This document shows positions 47,370 through 55,282 of a stretch of DNA of 64,000 bases, piece after piece. Each line of letters opens with the position of its first letter. The first letter of the stretch is position 1. The translations under genes were made by a program, and so were the position numbers. Under the pieces are notes generated by a model. It was not told the DNA's origin, did not search any database, and was given only the letters and a program-made list of their open reading frames with translations. The stretch comes from Agromyces mariniharenae (GTDB taxonomy: Bacteria; Actinomycetota; Actinomycetes; Actinomycetales; Microbacteriaceae): assembly GCF_008122505.1 (NCBI RefSeq), contig NZ_VSSB01000001.1, forward strand, positions 230,881 through 294,880. The letters run 5' to 3'.

Positions 47370-47990
47370 ATGCCGCGCTCGCCCCACCTCGCCCGTACCC
47401 GTCCTGCCGGCCTCGCACTCGTGGCCGCGGCATCCGTGGCACTGCTCGCCGGCTGCACTCCCGACGCAGCCGAACCCACCGGGACGGCGGCCGCGACGAC
47501 CTCGCCGAGCGACTCGGCGACGGCAGCACCCGAGCCGACCGAGTCGGCCGAGCCGCCCGTCCCGTTCGAGATCGCGTGCGACGCGCTGCTCACCGCCGAC
47601 CAGCTCTACGCCTACAACCCGAACGTCGGCGCCGACCCCGGCTACGAGCCCGACGGCGACGACATCGCGACCCTCGTCGACGAGGACGCGGGCACGGCGT
47701 GCGGCTACCTCAACCAGACGAGCGGCGAGGTCATCGAGGTCGGCGTCGCGACGCCGACGACCGCGGCCGGCGAGGAGCGCCGGAACCAGGCGGCGCTCTC
47801 GTCGAAACCCGTGCCGACCTACGGCACCCCGCCCGACGTCGAGGGCTACTTCACGCAGGCGGGCGGCACCGGCGAGGCGCAGGTCTTCCACGGTCCGTAC
47901 TGGATCGTGATCCAGTCGCCCGCGCTGTTCGAGCCGGGCGACGCGGCACAGCTCGTCGCCTCGGTGATCGCCAACCTGCCCGCGGCCTGA
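47370..47990 (+). CDS. Putative exported lipoprotein
   Basis: 206 residues. Signal peptide with lipobox LLAGC near residue 28, then a Thr/Ser/Pro/Glu-rich linker (~30-65), and a small globular domain (~68-206) with two further cysteines (IACDALLTADQL and TACGYLNQT) likely to form a disulfide. The domain resembles the small actinobacterial lipoproteins of unknown function that follow argS. No catalytic motif. Monocistronic from a leaderless-type promoter; the ROK gene follows 11 bp later. Confidence 0.8.
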   Translation: MPRSPHLARTRPAGLALVAAASVALLAGCTPDAAEPTGTAAATTSPSDSATAAPEPTESAEPPVPFEIACDALLTADQLYAYNPNVGADPGYEPDGDDIATLVDEDAGTACGYLNQTSGEVIEVGVATPTTAAGEERRNQAALSSKPVPTYGTPPDVEGYFTQAGGTGEAQVFHGPYWIVIQSPALFEPGDAAQLVASVIANLPAA

Positions 47991-48001
47991 CGGGGCGGCG
48001 C

Positions 48002-49198
48002 ATGGCGGCGAACTCCTCGACGGGAACGCCCTCGTGGCTGGGCGCCGTCAACGACCGCGCCGGGCTCGCAGTGCTGCTCGAGCAGGGTCCGCTCACGCGC
48101 AACCGCATCTGCGAGCTCGTCGGGGTGTCGAAGCCCACGGCCTCGCAGATGATGTCGCGGCTGCTCGCAGCGGGGTTCATCGAGGAGCGCGGGCGCACGT
48201 CGGGCTCGGCCGGACGCAGCGCCGTCGTGTACGCCGCGCGCACCGACCGCCCGCTCGGCGTCGCACTCGACCTCGACGCGTTCGAGCTGCGCGCCACCGT
48301 GGTCGACGCGACGGGCGACGAGCGGCCCGTCGTGCGCCGGACGCTCCCCCACGACCCGACCGAGCGCTCCCCCGTCGACGAGGTGTCGCGCGCGATCGCC
48401 GACGCGAGCGAAGCCGCGGGCACCGACCCCGACGTCGTGCACTCGGTCGTCATCGGCATCCCCGGCTACGTCGACCCCGGCGAGACCGGCGAGCTGTTCA
48501 GCGAGACCCTGCCCGGGTGGCCCGTGCGCGGGCTGCGGTCGATCCTCGAGGGCGAGCTCGGGCGCGAGGTGCGCATCGAGAACGACGTGAACCTCGCCGC
48601 CGTCGCGGAGCGCGAGCTCGGCGCGGGCGTCGACCGCGACGTGTTCGCGGTGCTCTGGCTCGGCAACGGCGTCGGCGCCTCGTTCGACGTCGCGGGCGAC
48701 CTGCACCGCGGCAGCTTCGGCGGCGCGGGCGAGATCGGCTTCCTGCCGCTGTCGGTCGCGGCGAGCGCCCTCGACCCGAGCGCGCGCACCGCGCAAGACC
48801 TGGTCGGCGGCCGCGCCGTCGCCCTGCTCGCGCGTCGGCACGGCCTCGACGTGGCCGGCTACCACGCGGTGCGCGAGGCGCTCGCCGAGCCCGACGCCGA
48901 GGCCGTTCGCGCCGGCGTCTTCCACGACCTCGCCGAGCGGGTCGCCCACGTCGCGCTGCCGCTGCTCGCGACCCTCGACCCGGGGCGCCTCGTGCTCGCC
49001 GGGCCCTCCGCGAGCCTCGGCGGCGACGCCTTCGCGGCCGAGGTGGAGCGCGGCATCCGTCGCATCAGCCGCTGGTACCCCGAGGTGGTCGCCACCCGGG
49101 TCGACCGGGACCCGGTGCTCCGCGGCGCGCGCATCCAGCTCGCCGCCCGCGTGCGCGAGGAGCTGCTCGACACGGTCGCCAGCGTCAGCCTCGCCTGA
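48002..49198 (+). CDS. ROK-family transcriptional regulator
   Basis: 398 residues. N-terminal winged helix (~25-80): GLAVLLEQGPLTRNRICELV, GVSKPTASQMMSRLLAAGFI. C-terminal ROK sugar-kinase-like domain: VVIGIPGYVDPGETG, IENDVNLAAVAERELGAGVD, and LWLGNGVGASFDVAGDLHRG with the GGAGEIGFLPL segment. The ROK zinc motif (CxCGxxGCxE) is not seen where it usually follows, so metal binding is probably lost. Expected to repress sugar genes; its targets are not next to it, since the gene is followed by a tRNA. Confidence 0.85.
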   Translation: MAANSSTGTPSWLGAVNDRAGLAVLLEQGPLTRNRICELVGVSKPTASQMMSRLLAAGFIEERGRTSGSAGRSAVVYAARTDRPLGVALDLDAFELRATVVDATGDERPVVRRTLPHDPTERSPVDEVSRAIADASEAAGTDPDVVHSVVIGIPGYVDPGETGELFSETLPGWPVRGLRSILEGELGREVRIENDVNLAAVAERELGAGVDRDVFAVLWLGNGVGASFDVAGDLHRGSFGGAGEIGFLPLSVAASALDPSARTAQDLVGGRAVALLARRHGLDVAGYHAVREALAEPDAEAVRAGVFHDLAERVAHVALPLLATLDPGRLVLAGPSASLGGDAFAAEVERGIRRISRWYPEVVATRVDRDPVLRGARIQLAARVREELLDTVASVSLA

Positions 49199-49285
49199 CC
49201 GGCGATCGGGGCGCCCGAAGCGGCCTCGTCGGGCCGTCGGTGGTCGGAACGCGGGCCCCGGCAGTGGTAGTGTCTACTGCTGTGC

Positions 49286-49358
49286 GCCTCCGTAGCTCAG
49301 GGGATAGAGCGCCGGTTTCCGGTACCGTAGGTCGGGGGTTCGAATCCCTCCGGGGGCA
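49286..49358 (+). tRNA. tRNA-Arg (anticodon CCG)
   Basis: 73 nt with a complete cloverleaf. Acceptor GCCTCCG/CGGGGGC (one T-G pair), D arm GCTC...GAGC, anticodon stem CCGGT/ACCGT with loop TTCCGGT (anticodon CCG, reads CGG), T arm GGGGG-TTCGAAT-CCCTC, discriminator A, no encoded CCA. The outermost anticodon-stem pair (27-43) is C-U, a mismatch. TAGTGT at 49268-49273 is a possible -10. Confidence 0.95.
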
Positions 49359-49411
49359 CTCCAGGCGATAGCCTCGCCGAGCCGTTCCGAACCTCCCGAG
49401 AGGAGGCGGAG

Positions 49412-50059
49412 ATGAGCGTGTTCACCGGCTGGCTCCCGGGTGCCGTGGCGTTCTACGAGGGCCTCGAGGCCGACAACTCCAAGGCGTACTTCACGGAGCA
49501 TCGCGCCGAGTACGACGAGCTCGTGCTCGCTCCGATGCAGGCGCTGCTCGACGATCTCGCCGGCGAGTTCGGCGAGGGTCGCGTCTTCCGGCCGTACCGC
49601 GACATCCGGTTCAGCGCCGACAAGTCGCCCTACAAGACCGCGATCGGGGCGACGGTCGGCGGGTCGGGCTACGTGCAGTTCTCCGCGTCCGGCCTCGGGG
49701 TCGGTGCCGGATGCCACGTGATGGCCCCCGACCAGCTGGCACGCTTCCGGGCGGCCGTCGCGGACGATCGCAGCGGCGAGGCGCTCGTCGCGGCGGTGTC
49801 CGCCGTGGAGGCCGGCGGCGTCGGCGTCTCGGCGAGCGACCGCCTGAAGCGCGTGCCGCGCGGGTACGATGCGGACCACCCGCGAGCCGACCTGCTGCGC
49901 GACAAGGACCTCACCGCGTGGGTCGACTGGCCGGTCGAGCCGTGGCTGCACACGCCCGAGGCCGAGGACCGGGTCGTCGACGCGCTGCGCGCGTCCCGCC
50001 CGCTCACGGACTGGCTCGACGCCCATGTCGGCGCGTCGGAGTCCGAGCGATCGCGCTGA
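49412..50059 (+). CDS. DUF2461-family protein
   Basis: 215 residues, typical length. Family signature LEADNSKAYFTEHRAEYDEL, then RPYRDIRFSADKSPYKTAIG, GYVQFSASGLGVGAGCHVMA and LKRVPRGYDADHPRADLLR. No signal peptide or membrane helix. The family is widespread but its biochemical role is unknown. Good SD (GAGGAGGCGGAG). It lies between the tRNA and the sigma-factor operon and is followed by a hairpin. Confidence 0.88.
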   Translation: MSVFTGWLPGAVAFYEGLEADNSKAYFTEHRAEYDELVLAPMQALLDDLAGEFGEGRVFRPYRDIRFSADKSPYKTAIGATVGGSGYVQFSASGLGVGAGCHVMAPDQLARFRAAVADDRSGEALVAAVSAVEAGGVGVSASDRLKRVPRGYDADHPRADLLRDKDLTAWVDWPVEPWLHTPEAEDRVVDALRASRPLTDWLDAHVGASESERSR

Positions 50060-50060
50060 C

Positions 50061-50088
50061 GTGCCGGCGCCGCGCGCGACTCCGGCAC
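50061..50088 (+). terminator. Hairpin after the DUF2461 gene
   Basis: GTGCCGG (50061-50067) and CCGGCAC (50082-50088), 14-nt GC-rich loop, 1 bp after the stop codon region. No T-run. Confidence 0.55.
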
Positions 50089-50109
50089 GGGGCATCCGCC
50101 CGCGCACCC

Positions 50110-50162
50110 AACGAAACGGCCCGCTCGTTCGTCGGTACAGGTGACGGCGGAGTCCCGCCGTC
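50110..50162 (+). promoter_or_regulatory. Possible ECF-type promoter and 5' hairpin of the sigma-factor gene
   Basis: AAC (50110-50112), 17 bp, CGTC (50130-50133) fits the general form of ECF promoters and would allow autoregulation. Next, GACGGCGG (50143-50150) and CCGCCGTC (50155-50162) form a perfect 8-bp stem with a 4-nt loop ending directly before the SD GGGAGGAGG, which might modulate translation. Confidence 0.35.
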
Positions 50163-50177
50163 GGGAGGAGGACTCGG

Positions 50178-50711
50178 GTGGCGCGCCCGTGGGACGAGGT
50201 GGCGACGGCGCTGGTCGTCGAGCGCGGCGACGCGCTCAGCCGCTACGCCTACCTGCTCACCGGCAGCGTCGACGACGCCGCCGACCTCGTGCAGGACGCC
50301 CTCGTCCGCACCTTCGGCACGCCCCGCCTCGGGCTCACGCTGCCGCGCGCGGAGGCGTACGTCCGCCGCGCGATCCTCAACCAGGTGATCGACCGCTCCC
50401 GGCGCGACGGCACCTGGCGGCGGGTGCGGCACCTGGCGGCCGCGCCGTCGAGCGTCGACTCGCCGAACGCGGCGACCGACGAGCGGCTCGACCTGCTCGA
50501 GCGGATCCGGGCGCTCCCGCCCCGGCAGGCGGCGTGCATCGTGCTGCGCTACTACGAGGACCTCACGGTCGACGGCATCGCCGCCGTGCTCGGCATCAGC
50601 TCGGGCGCCGTGAAGCGCTACCTGAGCGATGGCCTGCACGCGCTCGCCTCCTCCCTCGATCCGGCCGCGACGCGCGCCGCGCGCACGGGAGGCGACCATG
50701 TCAGCACCTGA
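50178..50711 (+). CDS. SigE-family ECF RNA polymerase sigma factor
   Basis: 177 residues. Region 2 (~15-75): LSRYAYLLTGSVDDAADLVQ then DALVRTFGTPRLG and AYVRRAILNQVIDRSRR. Region 4 (~105-165): LERIRALPPRQAACIVLRYY, EDLTVDGIAAVLGISSGAVK. Belongs to the SigE-like ECF group of actinobacteria, whose partners are membrane proteins coded just downstream. GTG start with a strong SD. It overlaps the next gene by 14 bp. Confidence 0.9.
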   Translation: MARPWDEVATALVVERGDALSRYAYLLTGSVDDAADLVQDALVRTFGTPRLGLTLPRAEAYVRRAILNQVIDRSRRDGTWRRVRHLAAAPSSVDSPNAATDERLDLLERIRALPPRQAACIVLRYYEDLTVDGIAAVLGISSGAVKRYLSDGLHALASSLDPAATRAARTGGDHVST

Positions 50712-51486
50712 TCCCACCAACGGCCTCGGCGAGGGCCTGAAGCGTGCAGCGGATGCCGCGACGCCGCGTCCCGTCGACATCGACGCCGTGCTCGTGGCGA
50801 GCCGTTCCCGACGCCGGACCCGACGCACGGCGATCGCAGGCGGTGCGGGTGCGCTCGCCGCCGTGCTCGTCGTGGGCGGACTCGTGATCGGCCTGCGCGG
50901 CGGCGGCGTCTCCGGCGGCTCGTCGACCGCCGACGCGCCCGTCGTGTCGGAGTCGGCCGACGGGGAGGCCGAAGCCGGGCAGGGAGACGCGGGCTCGGGC
51001 CTCATGCTCGCGATGCCCGAGCGCGTGTACCGCTGCGGGGCGGCCGTCGCTCCGGTCGCGGATCCGACGGGCGCGCCGCTGGCGGTGACGGTGGCGCCGC
51101 CGGTCGCGCCGGTGCCGCCCGGCGGATCGGCATCCGTCATGGTCACGGTCACGAACACGGGCACCGTTCTCATCGAGGGCGAGCTCTCGCGCGTTCCGGC
51201 GATCACGGTGGCCGACGTGGACGTCGTGGCCTGGCACTCGACCGGCACGTCCGAGGCCGGCGCCATCGGGATCTCGCTCGCGCCGGGCGAGTCCGTCACC
51301 CTCCCGGGCGTGGTGGAGGCGCTGCGCTGCACGGCGGCGGACGACGACGGCACGGGCCTTCCACCGGACCTCCCGCCCCTCTCCCCCGGGCCCTACGGCC
51401 TGGGTGCGGCCGTCGCCTTCTCGACGCCCGCGGAGGGCATGGTGCTGCTGCTCTCGTCCCCGCTGGTGCCGATGACGGTCGGCTGA
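50698..51486 (+). CDS. Membrane protein partner of the ECF sigma factor (possible anti-sigma)
   Basis: 262 residues. Short cytoplasmic N-terminus (~1-55) with RAADAATPRPVDIDAVLVAS and a basic SRRRTRRTAI stop, a transmembrane helix (~58-82), then a secreted part of ~180 residues with Ig-like strands (GSASVMVTVTNTGTVLIEGE) and two cysteines. The layout (small cytoplasmic segment, one helix, external sensor) and the overlap with the sigma gene fit a membrane anti-sigma factor, but no zinc-binding ZAS motif is present. Assignment is by context. Confidence 0.65.
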   Translation: MSAPDPTNGLGEGLKRAADAATPRPVDIDAVLVASRSRRRTRRTAIAGGAGALAAVLVVGGLVIGLRGGGVSGGSSTADAPVVSESADGEAEAGQGDAGSGLMLAMPERVYRCGAAVAPVADPTGAPLAVTVAPPVAPVPPGGSASVMVTVTNTGTVLIEGELSRVPAITVADVDVVAWHSTGTSEAGAIGISLAPGESVTLPGVVEALRCTAADDDGTGLPPDLPPLSPGPYGLGAAVAFSTPAEGMVLLLSSPLVPMTVG

Positions 51487-51554
51487 TCCCCCGGCACCTG
51501 TGGAGCCGCTGCGAGCGGACGCGTCCGGCATGGACGGGGCCTCCGACTCCCCCA

Positions 51555-51560
51555 TAGACT
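51555..51560 (+). promoter_or_regulatory. Putative -10 (TAGACT) of the TPM gene
   Basis: TAGACT with predicted start near 51567, giving a ~32-nt leader containing GGGGAAGGG before the ATG. It suggests the TPM-PspA pair has its own promoter apart from the sigma operon. Confidence 0.35.
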
Positions 51561-51598
51561 CGGGATGGCCCGCGGGGGCGGGGGAAGGGCACTGGTGC

Positions 51599-53620
51599 AT
51601 GTCGTCGCGAGGTCGCACGTCAGCTGTTCTCGGGATCATCGTCGGCGCGGTGCTCGCACTCGGTGCGACCGCGCCCGCCATGGCGGAGGATCCGGTCGAC
51701 TTCGGGCAGGGCCCGATCGTCGACACGGTGGGCGCCCTCGGCGCCGACACCGCTGAGGTCGAGGCGGCGATCGAACGAGCCGCCGACGCGAGCGGCCGCC
51801 AGCTCTTCGTGGCCTACGTCGACGAGTTCACCAACCCCGAGGCGGCCGACGCCTGGGCGAACGACACCGCGATCGGCAACAACATGGGCGCCGAGGACTA
51901 CCTCCTCGCGGTCGCCGTCGACGGTCGCGCCTACTACCTCTCGGCCGACGCGAACGCATCGCTCTCCGACGAGGAGCTGACGCGGATCAGCCAGCAGGTC
52001 ATCGAGCCGATGCTGCGCGACGGCGACTGGGCGGGCGCCGCGATCGCCGCCGCCGACGCCATCGGCGGCGGCAGCACGGGCGGAGGAGGAGGCGGCGGCT
52101 GGGGCTGGGTGCTCTTCCTCGTCATCGCGGCCGCGATCGTCGCGATCATCGCCATCGTCCTCGCACGCCGCAGGCGGAAGGCGGAGGCGGAGGCCGGGCC
52201 GGCCGGTCCGCCGCAGCCCTCGATCGACGAGCTGCGGCGGCAGGCGGGCAGCGCCCTGGTGCAGGCCGACGACGCGGTGAAGACGAGCGACGACGAACTC
52301 GGGTTCGCGGTCGCGTCCTACGGCGAGGAGGCCACGGCCGACTTCAAGGCGGCCCTCGACGGTGCGAAGGCCAAGGTCGCCGAGGCGTTCTCGCTGCAGC
52401 AGCAGCTCGACGACGCCGACCCCGACACCGACGAGGAGCGCCGCGCCTGGTACTCGGGCATCATCCGGCTCACGGGCGAGGCCGATGCGATCCTCGACGA
52501 GCAGGCCGACCGGTTCGACGAGCTGCGGGCGCTCGAGCGGAACGCGCCCGCCGAGCTCCAGCGCGTGCAGGGCGAGGCGGATGCCGCGGCGACGCGCGTC
52601 TCCGCAGCACCGCAGCGGCTCGCGGCCCTCACCGGCACCTACGCGGCATCCGCCGTGGCCCCCGTCGCCGACAACCCGGCGCAGGCCGACGCCCGGCTCG
52701 CGTTCGCGCGCGAGGAGCTCGCGCAGGCCTCGACCGCGGTCGCCGCACAGCGCGCGAGCGACGCCGCCGTCGGCATCCGCGCGGCCGAGGAGTCGGTCGA
52801 CCAGGCCGTGCTCCTCGCCGACGCCATCGACCGCCTCGCGACCGACCTCGCCGCCGCCGACCAGGCCGTGTCGGCCGGCGTCGCCGACCTCGAGGCCGAC
52901 GTGCAGACCGCGCGCGGGCTCGGCGACCCGGGCGCCACGACGCTCGCCGACCGCGTCGCGGGCGAGGCCGCGGCACTGCGCGCGGGGCTCGGCGCCCCCG
53001 GACGCGATCCCCTCGCGGCGCAGGCCCGCGTCGAGCAGGTGAACGCCGAGATCGATGCCGCGATCGCCGGGGTGCGCAACGCCGCGGAGCAGCGCGCCAG
53101 GGCCGAGGCGCAGCTCGGCCGCTCGCTCGCGACGGCACGCGCGCAGGTGCAGGCCGCCGAGGACTACCTCGTCGCCCGGCGCGGCGCGGTCGGCGCCGAG
53201 GCCCGCACGCGCCTCGCCGAGGCCGGCCGCCTGCTCGTCGAGGCGCAGGCGCTCGCACCGACCGACCCCGCGGGCGCGCTCACGACCGCGCAGCGGGCCG
53301 AATCGCTCGCCCGCACGGCGCTCTCGCTCGCCCAGCAGGACGTCGGCGGCTTCGGCGGCGGGATGGCCGGCGGCTTCGGCGCGGGCTACGGCGGCCAGCA
53401 GGGCGGCGGAGGCGGCGACCTGTTCGGCGCGGTGCTCGGCGGCATCCTCATCAACTCGGTCCTCGGCGGCGGCGGGGGCGGCGGGGGCGGCATGTTCGGC
53501 GGGGGCCGCAGCAGCGGCGGCGGATTCGGCGGCGGATTCGGTGGCGGCGGACGACGTTCGCCCGGCAGCTTCGGCGGATCGGGCACGCGATCGCGCCGCG
53601 GGAGCGGAGGCCGCTTCTGA
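51599..53620 (+). CDS. TPM-domain membrane protein with coiled coil and Gly-rich tail
   Basis: 673 residues. Signal peptide ~1-29 ending ATAPAMA; TPM domain ~38-158 (ADASGRQLFVAYVDEFTNPE, NNMGAEDYLLAVAVDGRAYY); Gly-rich linker; transmembrane helix ~169-189 followed by RRRR; then ~400 residues of Ala/Gln/Glu-rich cytoplasmic helices predicted as coiled coil; final ~85 residues almost only Gly, Ser, Arg and Phe (GGGFGGGFGGGGRRSPG). The TPM domain faces outside and the coil and glycine tail inside. Next to pspA, this suggests an envelope-stress scaffold whose coiled coil may meet PspA. Function inferred from context. Confidence 0.82.
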   Translation: MSSRGRTSAVLGIIVGAVLALGATAPAMAEDPVDFGQGPIVDTVGALGADTAEVEAAIERAADASGRQLFVAYVDEFTNPEAADAWANDTAIGNNMGAEDYLLAVAVDGRAYYLSADANASLSDEELTRISQQVIEPMLRDGDWAGAAIAAADAIGGGSTGGGGGGGWGWVLFLVIAAAIVAIIAIVLARRRRKAEAEAGPAGPPQPSIDELRRQAGSALVQADDAVKTSDDELGFAVASYGEEATADFKAALDGAKAKVAEAFSLQQQLDDADPDTDEERRAWYSGIIRLTGEADAILDEQADRFDELRALERNAPAELQRVQGEADAAATRVSAAPQRLAALTGTYAASAVAPVADNPAQADARLAFAREELAQASTAVAAQRASDAAVGIRAAEESVDQAVLLADAIDRLATDLAAADQAVSAGVADLEADVQTARGLGDPGATTLADRVAGEAAALRAGLGAPGRDPLAAQARVEQVNAEIDAAIAGVRNAAEQRARAEAQLGRSLATARAQVQAAEDYLVARRGAVGAEARTRLAEAGRLLVEAQALAPTDPAGALTTAQRAESLARTALSLAQQDVGGFGGGMAGGFGAGYGGQQGGGGGDLFGAVLGGILINSVLGGGGGGGGGMFGGGRSSGGGFGGGFGGGGRRSPGSFGGSGTRSRRGSGGRF

Positions 53621-53741
53621 GCCCCACCGACCACTCCGGGAGGACCCGCCGACACCACGCGACGACCCGCCGACACACCCGACCATCACACGACACGACG
53701 ACCACGACACGACGGACACGCACCACAGGAAAGGGAACACC
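53621..53741. other. Spacer between TPM and pspA genes
   Basis: 121 bp dominated by CGACACGAC-like simple sequence (CACGACACGACGACCACG and CCCGCCGACA twice near 53646-53675). No hairpin or gene. Strand asymmetry (C and A on the plus strand) would give an unstructured RNA, possibly a Rho-entry-like stretch. Confidence 0.5.
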
Positions 53742-54479
53742 ATGACGAAGCAGTCCATCTTCGGCCGCATCTCGCAGCTCGTGCGGGCGAACATCAACGC
53801 CCTCATCGATGAGGCCGAGGACCCGCAGAAGATGCTCGACCAGATGGTGCGGGACTACACCAACTCCATCGCCGACGCCGAGGCCGCGATCGCCGAGACG
53901 ATCGGCAACCTGCGCCTCCTCGAGGACGACCACCGCGAGGACGTCGAGGCGGCCCGCGAATGGGGCGAGAAGGCCCTCGCGGCGAGCCGCAAGGGCGACG
54001 AGCTCCGCGCAGCAGGCGACGCGTCGGGCGGCGACAAGTTCGACAACCTCGCGAAGGTGGCGCTGAGCCGCCAGATCTCGTCCGAGAACGAGGCCAAGGC
54101 GGCCGAGCCGCAGATCGCCGCGCAGACCGAGGTGGTCGACAAGCTCAAGGTGGGCCTCAACGGCATGAAGGAGAAGCTCGTCCAGCTGCAGAACAAGCGC
54201 TCCGAGCTCATCGCCCGGGCCAAGACCGCGCAGGCGCAGCGCCAGGTCCACGACGCCGTGAAGTCGATCGACATCCTCGACCCCACGAGCGAGATCGGCC
54301 GCTTCGAGGAGAAGATCCGCCGCGAGGAGGCGGTCGTGCGCGGCCAGGCCGAGCTCACCGCCTCGAGCCTCGACGCCCAGTTCAACGAGCTCGACGACCT
54401 CGGCGAGCTCACCGAGGTCGACGCCCGCCTCGCCGCGCTGAAGTCCGGCGGCTCGTCGCAGGGCGCCATCTCGGGCTGA
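53742..54479 (+). CDS. PspA/IM30-family membrane-stress protein
   Basis: 245 residues, all helical. N-terminal amphipathic helix then ANINALIDEAEDPQKMLDQM and VRDYTNSIADAEAAIAETIG, the family hallmark; long coiled coil; C-terminal FNELDDLGELTEVDARLAAL. PspA/IM30 proteins bind damaged inner membrane and form large rings. SD GGAAAGGGAACACC is strong. Paired with the TPM gene and followed by a strong hairpin terminator. Confidence 0.92.
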   Translation: MTKQSIFGRISQLVRANINALIDEAEDPQKMLDQMVRDYTNSIADAEAAIAETIGNLRLLEDDHREDVEAAREWGEKALAASRKGDELRAAGDASGGDKFDNLAKVALSRQISSENEAKAAEPQIAAQTEVVDKLKVGLNGMKEKLVQLQNKRSELIARAKTAQAQRQVHDAVKSIDILDPTSEIGRFEEKIRREEAVVRGQAELTASSLDAQFNELDDLGELTEVDARLAALKSGGSSQGAISG

Positions 54480-54493
54480 ATCCGGGCAGCGAA

Positions 54494-54526
54494 GGATGCC
54501 GCGGGCCGCACGGGCCCGCGGCATCC
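54494..54526 (+). terminator. Strong hairpin made of inverted GGCATCC words after pspA
   Basis: Perfect 14-bp arms GGATGCCGCGGGCC (54494-54507) and GGCCCGCGGCATCC (54513-54526) with a 5-nt loop, 14 bp after the pspA stop. The most stable intergenic hairpin I see in the window. No T-tract follows. Confidence 0.8.
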
Positions 54527-54625
54527 GTGCGTCGGCGGCAACCGGGACACGATCGGGCCAGGGGGCTCGCGCACGCCGATCGCAAGGCGTGGCCGGATGC
54601 CGTCCGTGCGGCGTACCGTGGCCGC

Positions 54626-55249
54626 ATGACGCCCGACGAGGCCGCCGAGGTGCTCGGCGTCCGGCCCGACGCCGACGAGGCCGAGATCGAGCACGCCTAC
54701 CGGCGCCTCGCCAGGGAGCTGCACCCCGACCTCGTCGCGGGCTCGTCGCCGGGCGCGCTGCGGGCGGCGAACGACCGCTTCGTCGCCGTGATGACGGCGC
54801 ACGAGGTGCTCCTGCTCGTGGCACGCGCACGGGCACGGCTGAGCGGCGCGACCGAGGCTCCCCCGCCGGCCTCGCCCGCGGGCCGGCCCGGGCGGCGCGC
54901 ATCGGATGCCGCGGCATCCGATGGCACGGCGGAGCCGTTCGGGTGGTGGCTATTCGCCACCTGGACGCTCGTGCTCGTCGTCGGGGCGCTGCTCTGCGTC
55001 TCGGGACTGCCGGTCTGGTCGCCCGTCGACCTCTGGCTGCGGGTGATCCTGCTCGTGGGCTTCGCGCTCGCGACCGGGCTCACCGGCCGGCGCTGGGTGT
55101 GGCGGGTGACGCTCGTGCTCATCGGGCTGAACGCGATCGCGACGGTGCTCGCCACGACGTTCGGCGGCCTGCTGGGTCTCGGATTCATGATCGTGGCGAG
55201 CTTCGGGCTCGCGATCCAGGCGCGGCTCGTGCGGTTCCCCGACCAGTGA
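54626..55249 (+). CDS. J-domain membrane protein
   Basis: 207 residues. N-terminal J domain (~1-70) with the HPD motif in YRRLARELHPDLVAGSSPGA, then an Ala/Pro/Arg linker, then four membrane helices (FGWWLFATWTLVLVVGALLC, VDLWLRVILLVGFALATGL, VWRVTLVLIGLNAIATVLA, GLLGLGFMIVASFGLAIQ). J domains stimulate DnaK, so this probably brings Hsp70 to the membrane. TACCGT lies 6 nt before the ATG, a leaderless layout. The linker codes across a 22-bp perfect palindrome at 54901-54922. Confidence 0.82.
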   Translation: MTPDEAAEVLGVRPDADEAEIEHAYRRLARELHPDLVAGSSPGALRAANDRFVAVMTAHEVLLLVARARARLSGATEAPPPASPAGRPGRRASDAAASDGTAEPFGWWLFATWTLVLVVGALLCVSGLPVWSPVDLWLRVILLVGFALATGLTGRRWVWRVTLVLIGLNAIATVLATTFGGLLGLGFMIVASFGLAIQARLVRFPDQ

Positions 55250-55282
55250 CCTGCGCGCCGTGCGCGCGCGATACTGTGAGGC

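Noticed and set aside
48002..49198. Glucokinase
   Set aside because: ROK fold is present, but the N-terminal winged helix and apparent loss of the zinc motif indicate a regulator.
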